NCBI RefSeq assembly: GCF_003544875.1
Contig: NZ_CP032093.1
Coordinates: forward strand, 2,170,001 to 2,234,000
Reading direction: 5' to 3'
DNA length: 64,000 nt
DNA from: Vibrio alfacsensis
GTDB taxonomy: Bacteria; Pseudomonadota; Gammaproteobacteria; Enterobacterales; Vibrionaceae
Part shown: in pieces, positions 30,845-39,697 of the stretch
How positions within the stretch are numbered: the stretch's first letter is position 1
Layout: each line of letters opens with the position of its first letter
Notes under the pieces: model-generated
Databases searched by the model: none
Seen by the model: only the letters and a program-made list of their open reading frames with translations
Told to the model about the DNA's origin: nothing
Program-made: the position numbers and the translations under genes

Positions 30845-32041
30845 TTATTTATCTTGGGGTTTACGTTTATTTTTAGGCACGTAATTCAAAATGGAAATTG
30901 GCACAGGCTTTCTTGGCGCAAAGCCTTCAATTTCTACACGTTCTAACAAATGACCTAAACGGCTTTCAATCATACATAGATTTTTGAAGTCGTCTTTCGA
31001 TACCAATGAGATCGCTTCACCTTGCGCACCAGCACGACCTGTACGACCAATGCGATGCACATATTCGTCTGCAGGGAATGGCAAATCGTAGTTGATCACT
31101 ACTGGTAAATTGTCGATATCAATACCACGAGCCGCGACACCCGTTGCCACTAAGTATTGAATCTTACCTGCTTTAAACTGCTCGATCAGTTCTTGGCGCA
31201 CACGTTGATTACGACCACTGTGGAACGCTTCGGCAACAATACCTCGCTTTTCTAGCTGAGTGACAAGCTTCGCAGCACCGTGTTTGGTTTCGATAAACAC
31301 CAACACTTGAGACCATTCATTTTCTTGCAACATATGGCTAAGCAGCGATGACTTCATGTCTTTATCTACTGTTGTGATCCACTGCTTGATGTTTGATTTC
31401 GATGCGCTGTGTTTCGCGATCGTGATTTCTTCTGGATCAACAATGACATTTTTCGCAAGATCACGAACTGGATTCGATAGTGTCGCAGAGAACAGTAAAC
31501 TTTGAATATCTTCAGGCATGCAATCAACAATCTTATCGATCGCATCAATGAAGCCCATATCAAGCATTTTATCGGCTTCATCCAGAACCAACATTTCAAC
31601 TTCATCGAAGTGAATAGCACGTTGACCATATAAATCAATCAAACGGCCTGGAGTGCTCACGACAATGTCTACCCCCTCAATCAATGCTTGTTTTTGCGGC
31701 GCGTAATCCACACCACCAAACATCGCCATTGAGCGTAACGGTAAATTTTGAGCATAAGCTTCAATGCTTTGATGCACCTGAAGAGCAAGTTCGCGAGTTG
31801 GTGTCAAAATGATCGCACGTGCGCGTTTTTTACGTTGCGTCTCGCCTGTGCTGAGTTTTTCTAAAATCGGTAATACAAAGCTTGCAGTTTTACCCGTGCC
31901 CGTTTGTGCTGCGGCAATCAGATTACGACCACGCAGAACAATTGGAATGGCTTTTTGTTGGATAGAAGTCGGTTTTTCATAACCCAGCGCCTTCACCGCA
32001 TCGGTGATAGGTGTGCTTAAACCAAGCTTAGAAAATGGCAT
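30845..32041 (-). CDS. DEAD-box RNA helicase (RhlE-like)
   Basis: A 398-residue helicase with all superfamily 2 motifs: Q motif (GYEKPTSIQQKAIP), motif I AAQTGTGKTASF near 45-56, motif Ia PTRELALQ, motif II LDEADKMLDMGF, motif III SATL, then TGVAARGIDID and HRIGRTGRAG near 340-350. The C-terminal tail is short and basic (NYVPKNKRKPQDK), which fits RhlE-type helicases that act in ribosome assembly or mRNA turnover. SrmB-like or another RhlE paralogue are alternatives, so I give no symbol. Confidence 0.88.
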   Translation of the reverse strand: MPFSKLGLSTPITDAVKALGYEKPTSIQQKAIPIVLRGRNLIAAAQTGTGKTASFVLPILEKLSTGETQRKKRARAIILTPTRELALQVHQSIEAYAQNLPLRSMAMFGGVDYAPQKQALIEGVDIVVSTPGRLIDLYGQRAIHFDEVEMLVLDEADKMLDMGFIDAIDKIVDCMPEDIQSLLFSATLSNPVRDLAKNVIVDPEEITIAKHSASKSNIKQWITTVDKDMKSSLLSHMLQENEWSQVLVFIETKHGAAKLVTQLEKRGIVAEAFHSGRNQRVRQELIEQFKAGKIQYLVATGVAARGIDIDNLPVVINYDLPFPADEYVHRIGRTGRAGAQGEAISLVSKDDFKNLCMIESRLGHLLERVEIEGFAPRKPVPISILNYVPKNKRKPQDK

Positions 32042-32258
32042 AGAAACGTCTCAACAGAGGAAATGGGCGCGTAGTGTATCAGAATCCAATCTAAGTAACA
32101 GAACCAATCACACCAGAACACTAAGCAAGGATGATAAACAAATTCTATCCTTTTAATAAGGCATTCGATTGTTACAGCGTGATGATTTATTCACCACTTC
32201 ACATTTCTCTGTTTTAAATCAAATTAAACTTTAAGTGTGTATATCACTGGAAAACTAC

Positions 32259-33485
32259 ATGGACATTTTATTACTGGTTGGATTAATCGCACTCAATGGT
32301 GTGTTCGCCATGTCGGAGATTGCGTTAGTCACGGCCAAAAGCGGTCGACTGAAAAAGTTTGCCGAACATAACTCTTCTGCCCGCCTTGCTCTGCAACTGA
32401 AAAACAATCCCACACAATTCCTTTCTACCATTCAAATTGGCATCACCGTTATTGGTATCCTAAGCGGCATTTTTGGTGAAGCGACACTCTCTGTTCCCTT
32501 TGAGCACTGGCTAGTCACCCAGGGCTTAGAACGTGAGGTTGCAACCGTTTTAGCCACTGCCATTGTGGTGGTGGTCATCACTTACTTCGCGATAGTGATT
32601 GGTGAATTAGTGCCAAAACGCTTTGCTCAGAACAACGCCGAATATATTGCTCTGATTGTTGCGTATCCAATTCACTGGCTTGCAAAAATAACAAGACCAT
32701 TCGTTTGGCTACTGACCACCTCTACTGATGCGATGCTCAAGTTATTTCGTCAAAACAATAATGGAGAAATCGTCACCGAAGAGGACATTTTTGCGGTGAT
32801 GAGCGAGGGCTCAGAATGTGGCGCCATCGAACCTCAAGAGCAAATAATGATCCGAAATTTGCTCCATCTCAATGACCGTCTTGCACTCTCGCTCATGACC
32901 CCACGCTGCGATATGCACTACCTAGATTTGGATTTGCCACTCGATACTATTTTGAAAAATCTTCGTCAAACCCAGCACTCTGTTTGGCCCGTGTGTAAAG
33001 GCGGACTTGATAACATCATAGGTACCATTTCATCCAAGGTATTGTTAGATGAATATAATGATCTCTCTATTTCTCGCTTAGCGAAACTACTCAAACGCTC
33101 ACGATTTGTTCCTGAATCAATGAAAGGTTTGCCGCTACTTAACCACATGCAACAAACCAGCACGGAAATGGTGTTCATTGTTGATGAGTATGGCGACGTA
33201 CAAGGGCTCGTCACCCATTATGATTTATTAAAATCCATCGCTGGCGAACTGGGCATGGCCCCTCAACAAATTTGGGCAAAGAAGCAAAAAGATGGCAGTT
33301 GGGTTATGGATGCACTTATTCCCCTTAATGAGCTCAAATACAAACTTGAGTTGAGTAGTATCGAGGGCGAAGAAAGTGAGGGGTTCCAAACGCTTAATGG
33401 TTTTCTTACTTGGCTAATTGGGCGCGTTCCTACTCAAGGGAAAAGGTGGATTACCAACGATGGCAATTTGAAATTCTACACGTAA
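32259..33485 (+). CDS. CNNM/CorC-type membrane protein with CBS domains (C-terminus frame-shifted)
   Basis: The N-terminal DUF21 domain has three or four helices and the motif ALNGVFAMSEIALVTA. The CBS pair follows (LMTPRCDMHYLD, and VFIVDEYGDVQGLVTHYDLL, about 310-330), then a CorC_HlyC domain (GFQTLNGFLTWLIGRVPT). Such proteins, including E. coli YtfL, are linked to metal or polyamine efflux. I start at ATG 32259 (MDILLLVG). As read it ends NLKFYT at 33485. One added base at 33481 would give TVKSNRIMQVKVIETAPEKD and a stop at 33554-33556, the usual tail, so this is probably another single-base error. Confidence 0.8.
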   Translation: MDILLLVGLIALNGVFAMSEIALVTAKSGRLKKFAEHNSSARLALQLKNNPTQFLSTIQIGITVIGILSGIFGEATLSVPFEHWLVTQGLEREVATVLATAIVVVVITYFAIVIGELVPKRFAQNNAEYIALIVAYPIHWLAKITRPFVWLLTTSTDAMLKLFRQNNNGEIVTEEDIFAVMSEGSECGAIEPQEQIMIRNLLHLNDRLALSLMTPRCDMHYLDLDLPLDTILKNLRQTQHSVWPVCKGGLDNIIGTISSKVLLDEYNDLSISRLAKLLKRSRFVPESMKGLPLLNHMQQTSTEMVFIVDEYGDVQGLVTHYDLLKSIAGELGMAPQQIWAKKQKDGSWVMDALIPLNELKYKLELSSIEGEESEGFQTLNGFLTWLIGRVPTQGKRWITNDGNLKFYT

Positions 33486-33769
33486 AAAGCAACCGTATTA
33501 TGCAGGTAAAAGTTATCGAAACCGCACCAGAAAAAGACCCGGAACTTGAGTGCTAGATATACTAGCCAACAATTACTTTCTCCTGTCATTTCGAGTAGAT
33601 ACTAGCGGCTAAACAAAGACATTCAGCTTGGGCAACATTTTCAATATAAGTCGCCTCAATTCGGGATAACCTAAGCCAAATTTGACAGTGAAATGGACGA
33701 TATTCGTTGGTTATAGAAAGGGTTACTGACTTGCTAGAAACAGACAATAAATAGTTTTCAAGATCTAAA

Positions 33770-33791
33770 ATGCGCCCAAGATTGGGCGCAT
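33770..33791 (-). terminator. Terminator after the chemoreceptor-barrel-PBP cluster
   Basis: ATGCGCCCA pairs perfectly with TGGGCGCAT and is followed by TTTT on the leftward strand, 18 bases past the binding-protein stop. Confidence 0.8.
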
Positions 33792-33808
33792 GATAAAGCT
33801 AATCGGCA

Positions 33809-34219
33809 CTAAAATTTGTATAAAACCTTTACATCACCAGTCACCGATGCATCGTCCACATAGCCAATAGCATTTGGATTAGAGGCTACCGTCGAAATCA
33901 CTGCGGAGTAATCCGCAACCTGTATTGGTGCTTCAGCCTTACCAGTGAACACAAGACGTGACCAAGCCGACTGAACTTGCGCTTCACTACGACCGGTGGC
34001 TACTTCATGAAATGCAACGCGACCAGCTGCGCCATCGGTTAACTCAACGATACGAGCGCTTGAACCATTGCTTAGCTTAGTCGATTTACCCAAAAACAGT
34101 TTTTGTACCTCTGCTTGAGATAGACTGTCTACACCTGCAGTGTTGCCAACCACAACCATGCCAGCGAAAGCATTGAATGAAAGCAGAGAAGCGGCGAATA
34201 CTGTAACTAATTTTTTCAT
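33809..34219 (-). CDS. Phosphate-binding-like periplasmic protein (short PstS-type)
   Basis: A 136-residue secreted protein with signal peptide MKKLVTVFAASLLSFNAFA and one half of a PstS-type fold. It has the pattern SQAEVQKLFLGKSTKLSNG, a VAFHEVATGRSEAQVQSAWSRLVFTG segment and an IGYVDDASV segment. Full PstS is over twice as long, and short versions like this are common in vibrios next to porins. It starts 11 bases after the outer-membrane barrel gene and has GGAG before its ATG, so it is part of that operon. The ligand is not known; phosphate is inferred from family only. Confidence 0.75.
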   Translation of the reverse strand: MKKLVTVFAASLLSFNAFAGMVVVGNTAGVDSLSQAEVQKLFLGKSTKLSNGSSARIVELTDGAAGRVAFHEVATGRSEAQVQSAWSRLVFTGKAEAPIQVADYSAVISTVASNPNAIGYVDDASVTGDVKVLYKF

Positions 34220-34230
34220 CTTTCTACTCC

Positions 34231-35334
34231 TTAGAATACGAAATCAACTGACGCTGAGTAGACCAAGCTATCGTCATACTCGAGTGCTGAGTTACCACCA
34301 ATGCCACCCGTTGTGTCGTTGTAGTCAACGTACGTTGTATCTAGTTTCATTGCCATATTGGTTGCAAAGTCCCAACGAAGACCTACTGAGTATGACGTGC
34401 GATCGTACTCCTTAATAGATGATGGCCAGAGAGCGCGCTCATCATTATCGCTTGTTGAAATATAACCACCAGCTACGTATGGCGTAAATGCATTCACTTG
34501 ATAACCAAGAAGAACGGATGCGGCTTCAACATCGTAGTAAGGACCTGACAACTCCATCGCCATACCCTCAGCGTTAAACAACCAGGTGCCATCGTTGTAC
34601 TGAACGCCAATAGACGTAAAGGTAGCGTCTTGGTCTTGGTTTAGCTTCATTGTCACAATCGGGTCCATTGCCGACATGGAATCTGGAAGGACTGGGGACA
34701 TAGCTTCAACCGTCGCCTGTGCATAAGATCCGCGCACTGTCCAATCATTGATGTACCAGTTTGCAGCCAAACCAAACACATCTTTAATATCGGCTTGTTG
34801 ACCAAAGTTACTGTCACGTTCTTCCAATTGACTCACACCCATAAACGGTTGTAACTCAAGAGTCGAGGAACCAATCTCTACTGGAATGATGGCATCAATA
34901 CCAGTGAAATTAGAAATGATCAGGTGCTCGTAGATTTCTTGTGATGGACGTAGCATTGGGTAGGCGTAGCCAACATCTAAGTAATCAGAATACATGAAGA
35001 AAGGCGTGCGGATCTTACCGCCGCGAACGGTTGCAGCATCGAATTTATAGCTCAAGTACGCCACTTCAAATGCAGGCTCAAAATTGTAGCGGCCATTTGC
35101 TACGACTTGCGTGGTCACACTTGCTCGGTCGTTGATCTGAAAATCAAATTGAAGACCAAACAATGTATCTTGCTTGTAACCCAACTCTTTATCGTAACCT
35201 GCATAGCCAGCGTCATTGTCTGAAATACCCACGCCAACCGAACCAAAACCGCCGATACGTAAATCATCTAAGTTTGCGGCATTAGCGCCAAATGCCAATC
35301 CACCGATTAAAGCAGCTAATATTGTCTTTCTCAT
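34231..35334 (-). CDS. Outer-membrane beta-barrel protein (porin-like)
   Basis: A 367-residue exported protein. I start at ATG 35334 with GGAG upstream; the signal peptide MRKTILAALIGGLAFGANA then follows directly. The mature chain alternates polar and hydrophobic residues in short strands, has RIGGFGSVGVG and WYINDWTVRGSYAQ stretches, and ends YSASVDFVF with the terminal Phe typical of BAM substrates. It lies between a chemoreceptor and a PstS-like binding protein, which suggests a shared uptake or sensing role. The exact solute is unknown. Confidence 0.75.
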   Translation of the reverse strand: MRKTILAALIGGLAFGANAANLDDLRIGGFGSVGVGISDNDAGYAGYDKELGYKQDTLFGLQFDFQINDRASVTTQVVANGRYNFEPAFEVAYLSYKFDAATVRGGKIRTPFFMYSDYLDVGYAYPMLRPSQEIYEHLIISNFTGIDAIIPVEIGSSTLELQPFMGVSQLEERDSNFGQQADIKDVFGLAANWYINDWTVRGSYAQATVEAMSPVLPDSMSAMDPIVTMKLNQDQDATFTSIGVQYNDGTWLFNAEGMAMELSGPYYDVEAASVLLGYQVNAFTPYVAGGYISTSDNDERALWPSSIKEYDRTSYSVGLRWDFATNMAMKLDTTYVDYNDTTGGIGGNSALEYDDSLVYSASVDFVF

Positions 35335-35459
35335 CGTAAACTCCAAGTGCATGAGATTTTTTTTATTTTTTGCGAAAAAACGCATATTTTAGGTATAAGA
35401 ATTCCCTGCACTGCTCAATGAGCAGCGCATACAGCTAACTGATATAGGGAAAAGGGTGA

Positions 35460-37073
35460 TTAACTGACCTTAAAGTGGCCCGTTAACTGAGATAAATTTG
35501 ATGTAATACCGTTAATATCACGGGCAACATGATCCAATTGGCCAACGCTATCTGCGGTGCCCTGCGCCATCGACTTGATGTCATCAATGTACGTTCCGAG
35601 TCGAGCCGATGTTTGCTCTTGTTCTTCGGTGGCTGAGGCGATCATTTCATTACGCTGACTGATTTCAGCGACATCGGAAGTGATTTGCTTAAGTGACTGT
35701 TCTGCTACTAGCGATTTCTCGACACATAACTGTGCTTTTTCAGCGCTTTCTGTAATCAGAGCAGAGGCTTGTTTGGTTTGCTCTTGTAATTGAAGCAAAA
35801 CATTATGTATTTCTTGTGTAGACGATTGTGTTCTTGACGCTAACGTGCGTACCTCATCGGCCACGACGGCAAAGCCACGTCCCTGTTCACCAGCTCGTGC
35901 AGCTTCAATCGCAGCATTGAGTGCAAGCAAGTTCGTTTGTTCAGCAATGGCACTGATCGCATCTAGAATAGAACCAGCACTCTGTGTATTACTATCAAGC
36001 TGCTTAACCACATCTGACGCATTTTCAACATCGATGGTTAATTCTTGAACCGCCGCAATGGTGCTTTTCACTTGATCTTCACCTAATACAGCTTGATCAC
36101 GAGCACTGTTAGCTGAAACGGATGCATCACTTGCATTAACTGCTATGTGACGCGCTGCGTCAAATAATTGGTTGAGTGATTCTGCTACTTCTCCGATCGC
36201 AGCATATTGCTGATTTGACAACTGAGTGGTTGACTCACTAGAGGACACCAGCGTTGTCGAAATCATATCTAGCTGACCTACATTATCGATAGTATGGGTG
36301 ATGTTACTTTGAAGTTTCTGAACAAAACTATTAAAAGAGGCCACTAATTCTTTGAGCTCATCTTGCTTATCATGAACAAGACGAACCGTCAGATCACCAT
36401 CCCCCTCAGCAATATCTCGCATCTTGTCTGTAATGAGAGACAGGTCTTTCTTAATACCACGAACGACATACCAACCCACCAACGAAATGATAAGCAAAGC
36501 CATCGCTCCCAAAGTGCTCATTAATTGACTAGCTTGGACATTCTCAGACTCTAAGTCAGACACAGAGGCTTCGAACTCATTCACTCGGTCAGTCGAGAAT
36601 GAATCTAGAGTTTGCGTTAACTTTTCTAAGGTATTTGTATTATTGGCTGCTTTTTGTCCTGCAGCTTGCAAACTGATCGTACCGTCAATCATACCCTGTG
36701 CAACAAGATACGAACCATCGAAATAGCTTTTTAGCGCATCGGTGAGAATACCTATGTCATTAGATAAAGTAGGCTGAAGCGATGCTTGAAGCTCAAAATT
36801 ACTAATAATTTTCTGATATGTTGAACGGTTTGCCTCTAACAACTCAGTATCCCCAAGTGTTACAGCAAGATTGAAACGCTCAGCTAATTGATTCACTAAA
36901 TAGACATTCAGTGAAGCCGAGTTCATGACCGGGTAGTAAACTTTATCAATTTTGGTAACTTGAGAAGTGTTGTCATTCAAGGTAGTACTACCCACATACA
37001 ACACACTTGCAAAGCCCACCAGTGACAATGAGCATAGAGACAAGATCTTATTCTTGATCGAGAGCGACAGCAT
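35460..37073 (-). CDS. Methyl-accepting chemotaxis protein
   Basis: A 537-residue chemoreceptor starting at ATG 37073 ([16 protein letters not shown]). It has a first membrane helix at about 10-28, then a helical periplasmic sensor of about 150 residues (four-helix or HBM type). A second membrane helix follows near 190, then a HAMP domain ([17 protein letters not shown]) and the signalling tip [20 protein letters not shown], which is the invariant hairpin. The C-terminus HFKVS lacks the NWETF CheR tether. It precedes the barrel and PstS-like genes in the same direction, with 125 bases between. The attractant is not known. Confidence 0.88.
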   Translation of the reverse strand: MLSLSIKNKILSLCSLSLVGFASVLYVGSTTLNDNTSQVTKIDKVYYPVMNSASLNVYLVNQLAERFNLAVTLGDTELLEANRSTYQKIISNFELQASLQPTLSNDIGILTDALKSYFDGSYLVAQGMIDGTISLQAAGQKAANNTNTLEKLTQTLDSFSTDRVNEFEASVSDLESENVQASQLMSTLGAMALLIISLVGWYVVRGIKKDLSLITDKMRDIAEGDGDLTVRLVHDKQDELKELVASFNSFVQKLQSNITHTIDNVGQLDMISTTLVSSSESTTQLSNQQYAAIGEVAESLNQLFDAARHIAVNASDASVSANSARDQAVLGEDQVKSTIAAVQELTIDVENASDVVKQLDSNTQSAGSILDAISAIAEQTNLLALNAAIEAARAGEQGRGFAVVADEVRTLASRTQSSTQEIHNVLLQLQEQTKQASALITESAEKAQLCVEKSLVAEQSLKQITSDVAEISQRNEMIASATEEQEQTSARLGTYIDDIKSMAQGTADSVGQLDHVARDINGITSNLSQLTGHFKVS

Positions 37074-37100
37074 AAATTTCCCTATAGCCTGATAAATCAA

Positions 37101-37676
37101 GCTCTTATATCCTTATAATTTGTTACAAGTATGCCATGCCAGTTCACATATAAAAAGAGAGCAAATGCTCTATATAATTCATAGAAACGATAAATATTAT
37201 TTATCTAGATGCCAACATACTTTATGTGCATGTTTTTATTGATAAATTTACTTATAATTAGAAGTGAGCCAATAAGTGAAATTCTTTTTCTTGTTTAATA
37301 TATGTGATAACCATCACTAAACTTTACGCACAAGATAGTGATAAAAACAAATAATTAGATGTCCATTCCAAATATTCACAAAATAAACTTAACTTCAACC
37401 AAATAAAATGAAGTGCATACATTAAAAAGAGAGAAACATGAGGACGCTCAAGAAGATTTTGAGCTTTATAAGAAATGTTTCTTTTGCTAATTGTTAAAAT
37501 CCACAAGCTGATTTAATTAAAACTAACGCGGCTTGTCTCAATTGATACGTATCTACGAATATACGATGAAAGTCATTCCTCAGGTTAACATCAAATAGAG
37601 GCTTTTCTCGCACCTAGGAAAAATTCTTCTAGCAAATGACTCACTTGATTCTTGACTGTAGCGGCCTAAAACGACA
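37101..37676. other. AT-rich intergenic stretch before the island
   Basis: About 575 bases with no supported gene. It holds the promoter region of the chemoreceptor and scattered TATAAT-like words. Nothing else is recognisable until the tRNA terminator at 37677. Confidence 0.4.
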
Positions 37677-37709
37677 AAACCCCGATAACTCATAGAGCTA
37701 TCGGGGTTT
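37677..37709 (-). terminator. Original chromosomal terminator of the tRNA-Arg gene
   Basis: AAACCCCGATA pairs with TATCGGGGTTT. It sits directly outside the left copy of the tRNA 3' end. Before island insertion it would have followed the tRNA gene now found at 59180-59256. Confidence 0.7.
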
Positions 37710-37712
37710 CTA

Positions 37713-37763
37713 AATAAATGGCACGCCCTATAGGATTCGAACCTATGACCACATCCTTAGAAG
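37713..37763 (-). repeat. attL: 51-bp copy of the tRNA-Arg 3' end
   Basis: This 51-base block is identical to 59174-59224. It contains the T-arm, the acceptor 3' strand and the CCA end of the tRNA-Arg gene but not its 5' half, so it is a fragment left by site-specific integration. It marks the left border of the island, 190 bases before the integrase. Confidence 0.92.
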
Positions 37764-37890
37764 TGATATTGTTTTATGGTTACTCTTGATTACATAAATA
37801 TAAATTTCAAATAAATTACATAAACTTAAACAACAAACAAATCAATGATAAATTACTTTAGATTACATACAACTACACTAACTCACTTCC

Positions 37891-37934
37891 TTACTTGACT
37901 AGTTACTTGACTAATTTTACTGTTAGTCAAGTAA
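37891..37934. repeat. Integrase arm-type repeats at left end
   Basis: TTACTTGACTAGT (37891-37903) is followed directly by TTACTTGACTAA (37903-37914) and, inverted, by TTAGTCAAGTAA (37923-37934), just upstream of the integrase. The 13-base word TTACTTGACTAGT occurs again near the right end at 59098-59110. Spacing and location suit arm-type integrase sites; binding is inferred. Confidence 0.55.
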
Positions 37935-37953
37935 CCTCCACATTGGGATTTCA

Positions 37954-39240
37954 GTGTATATGCTTACGGTTAAAGAAATAAAGGGATTAAAACCTAAAAA
38001 AACACCCTACTACACCTGGGACAAATCTGGGGAAAGGGGAAAGGGTCGCCTTGGTGTACAAGTTATGCCTTCAGGATCCGTTAACTTCAAATTTCGCTAC
38101 TTCAAAGATTCCAAGCCCACATTCATACAGTTAGGTAAGATGCCAGGTATGAGCCTCGCTTTAGCTCGTGACCTTTGTAAAGAGTACGGCGACCTATTAT
38201 CCCTAGGCATAGATCCAAAAGAAGAGCTTGAAAAGCGTGCCAGAGAAAAGTCTCAAAAAGAACGTGAAGCGAATGAAATTGGTAGCTTTGAGCAATTAAT
38301 CAAACTACATGCAGAACACAAGAAAACAGAGGGAAAGCGATCTTATCAAGATGAAATGAAAAAGATTGTTGATAACGTATTTCCTTACCTGGATATCAAG
38401 CGAAAGGCTAAGGATTTTAAAGCTGAAGACTTCATCCACATCCTTTCTATTCCAATCGAATCAGGGCATGCAGCTAAAAGCAACAAGATACGCTCAATCC
38501 TTCACGCTGCTTTCAATTTTGGTCGTTTCTATGACAATGACCCCGCATACAAAAACCGTAACACAAAGTTTGGCATTTCAGGGAATCCGATTGCTGACAT
38601 ACCAAAGCAGACTCGGGCAGAAAAAGCTGGTACACATTTCTTAAGCTGGGAGGAGGTCGAAAAGCTACTCTGGGATATGGATCATCGATATGCAGATCTT
38701 GATTTTGCTTTCCAAACCCGCCAAGCCATAAAACTGTGCTTTCATCTAGGTGGTCAGCGTCCATACGAAGTCGTAACACTTGAATGGAGTGACATTAATT
38801 TCCTGGATAAGTATCTCACCGTTCAACAAGGAAACTTCAAAACGAACATTCCTCACGTAATTCCTTTGACCAAAACAGCAATTAACATCCTTCATGACTT
38901 AAAGAGTAACGCAACACAAAATAGCCCTTACGTTTTCTACAAGAAGACAAATCCCCTTGAGCACATGCCTACTAATTCGATTGCTCAAGCATTGTTAACT
39001 TATAAGTCCCGAACAAAGGAAGTTAGACCATTCATCGGCAGAGATTTCCGAAGAACCGTAAAAACTCTTGGTGCAACAATAAAGTTATCCAAAGAGATTC
39101 GAGATCGCATCCAAGGTCACGCTTTCTCTGACGTGTCCTCTAAGCATTACGATATGTACGAATATCTCGATGAGAAAAGAGCTGCTTTGGAAGTTTGGGA
39201 AAAGGAACTTAATGAGCGCATAGAAAAGTTTACTCAATAA
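37954..39240 (+). CDS. Tyrosine-type site-specific integrase of the island
   Basis: A 428-residue integrase of the P4-like type. The N-terminal arm-binding domain (DUF4102-like) runs to about residue 95 with RLGVQVMPSGSVNFKFRY and IQLGKMPGMSLALARDL. A SAM-like core domain follows, then the catalytic domain with Arg in LGGQRPYEVVTLEW, a second box in GRDFRRTVKTLG, His in IQGHAFSD and the Tyr nucleophile in SSKHYDMYEY. The start is GTG at 37954, or ATG at 37960. It points into the island from the attL side. The enzyme would target the tRNA-Arg 3' end. No frame break is seen. Confidence 0.9.
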   Translation: MYMLTVKEIKGLKPKKTPYYTWDKSGERGKGRLGVQVMPSGSVNFKFRYFKDSKPTFIQLGKMPGMSLALARDLCKEYGDLLSLGIDPKEELEKRAREKSQKEREANEIGSFEQLIKLHAEHKKTEGKRSYQDEMKKIVDNVFPYLDIKRKAKDFKAEDFIHILSIPIESGHAAKSNKIRSILHAAFNFGRFYDNDPAYKNRNTKFGISGNPIADIPKQTRAEKAGTHFLSWEEVEKLLWDMDHRYADLDFAFQTRQAIKLCFHLGGQRPYEVVTLEWSDINFLDKYLTVQQGNFKTNIPHVIPLTKTAINILHDLKSNATQNSPYVFYKKTNPLEHMPTNSIAQALLTYKSRTKEVRPFIGRDFRRTVKTLGATIKLSKEIRDRIQGHAFSDVSSKHYDMYEYLDEKRAALEVWEKELNERIEKFTQ

Positions 39241-39697
39241 CTAAAATCGAGCTGGCGACCACCCCATAGGCTAGATCGCTTCCTAAACTTGAACTCAATC
39301 TGTCAGTTGTAACACTACGATTCAATTTAATCAGTTTTTATGACAGATTGGCCTATCGAATCTCTGCGCCACTCTGAGTATCTCACTCGATATTCCGATG
39401 CTTTGAGGTCAAAAATGCCTCAGTGTTTTTCATTAGTATCAGCCTGAGGTGTTGCTTTGAAGGTGCGACAATAAATGTTTGATAAACTTGGCGACCTCTG
39501 CTGCCAGCTCTCTTCTTATCAGTGACACAAACTAGCACTTTGAAATACTGGCAATCACCACGTCCAAACCGTGGTTCATGTATAGAAAACAGCCAAAACC
39601 CCCATCTATTGTAATGTCAAACCCGATAAGCTGTAGTATATTACTTTCCATACAATTTTCAGCTCCAGCTATAGCTTTACCCTTGGTATCAGTATTT
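39241..39697. other. Gap after the integrase with a decayed leftward frame
   Basis: No intact gene. On the leftward strand a stretch from about 39603 to a TGA at 39383-39385 is open for over 70 codons. It reads coding-like (EPRFGRGDCQYFKVLV, then KKRAGSRGRQVYQTF) but lacks a start and is preceded by stops. It is probably a remnant of an unidentified protein. Confidence 0.35.

Noticed and set aside
33557..33769. Possible small RNA gene between the CBS protein and the terminator at 33770
   Set aside because: No promoter-hairpin combination of its own can be seen; the hairpin serves the leftward cluster.
37324..37506. 60-codon leftward frame in the AT-rich gap before the island
   Set aside because: Composition follows AT-rich background and no ribosome site is present.
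37713..37763. Possible second tRNA-Arg gene at the left border
   Set aside because: Only the 3' part is present; the 5' acceptor strand, D arm and anticodon arm are missing, so it is an att fragment.
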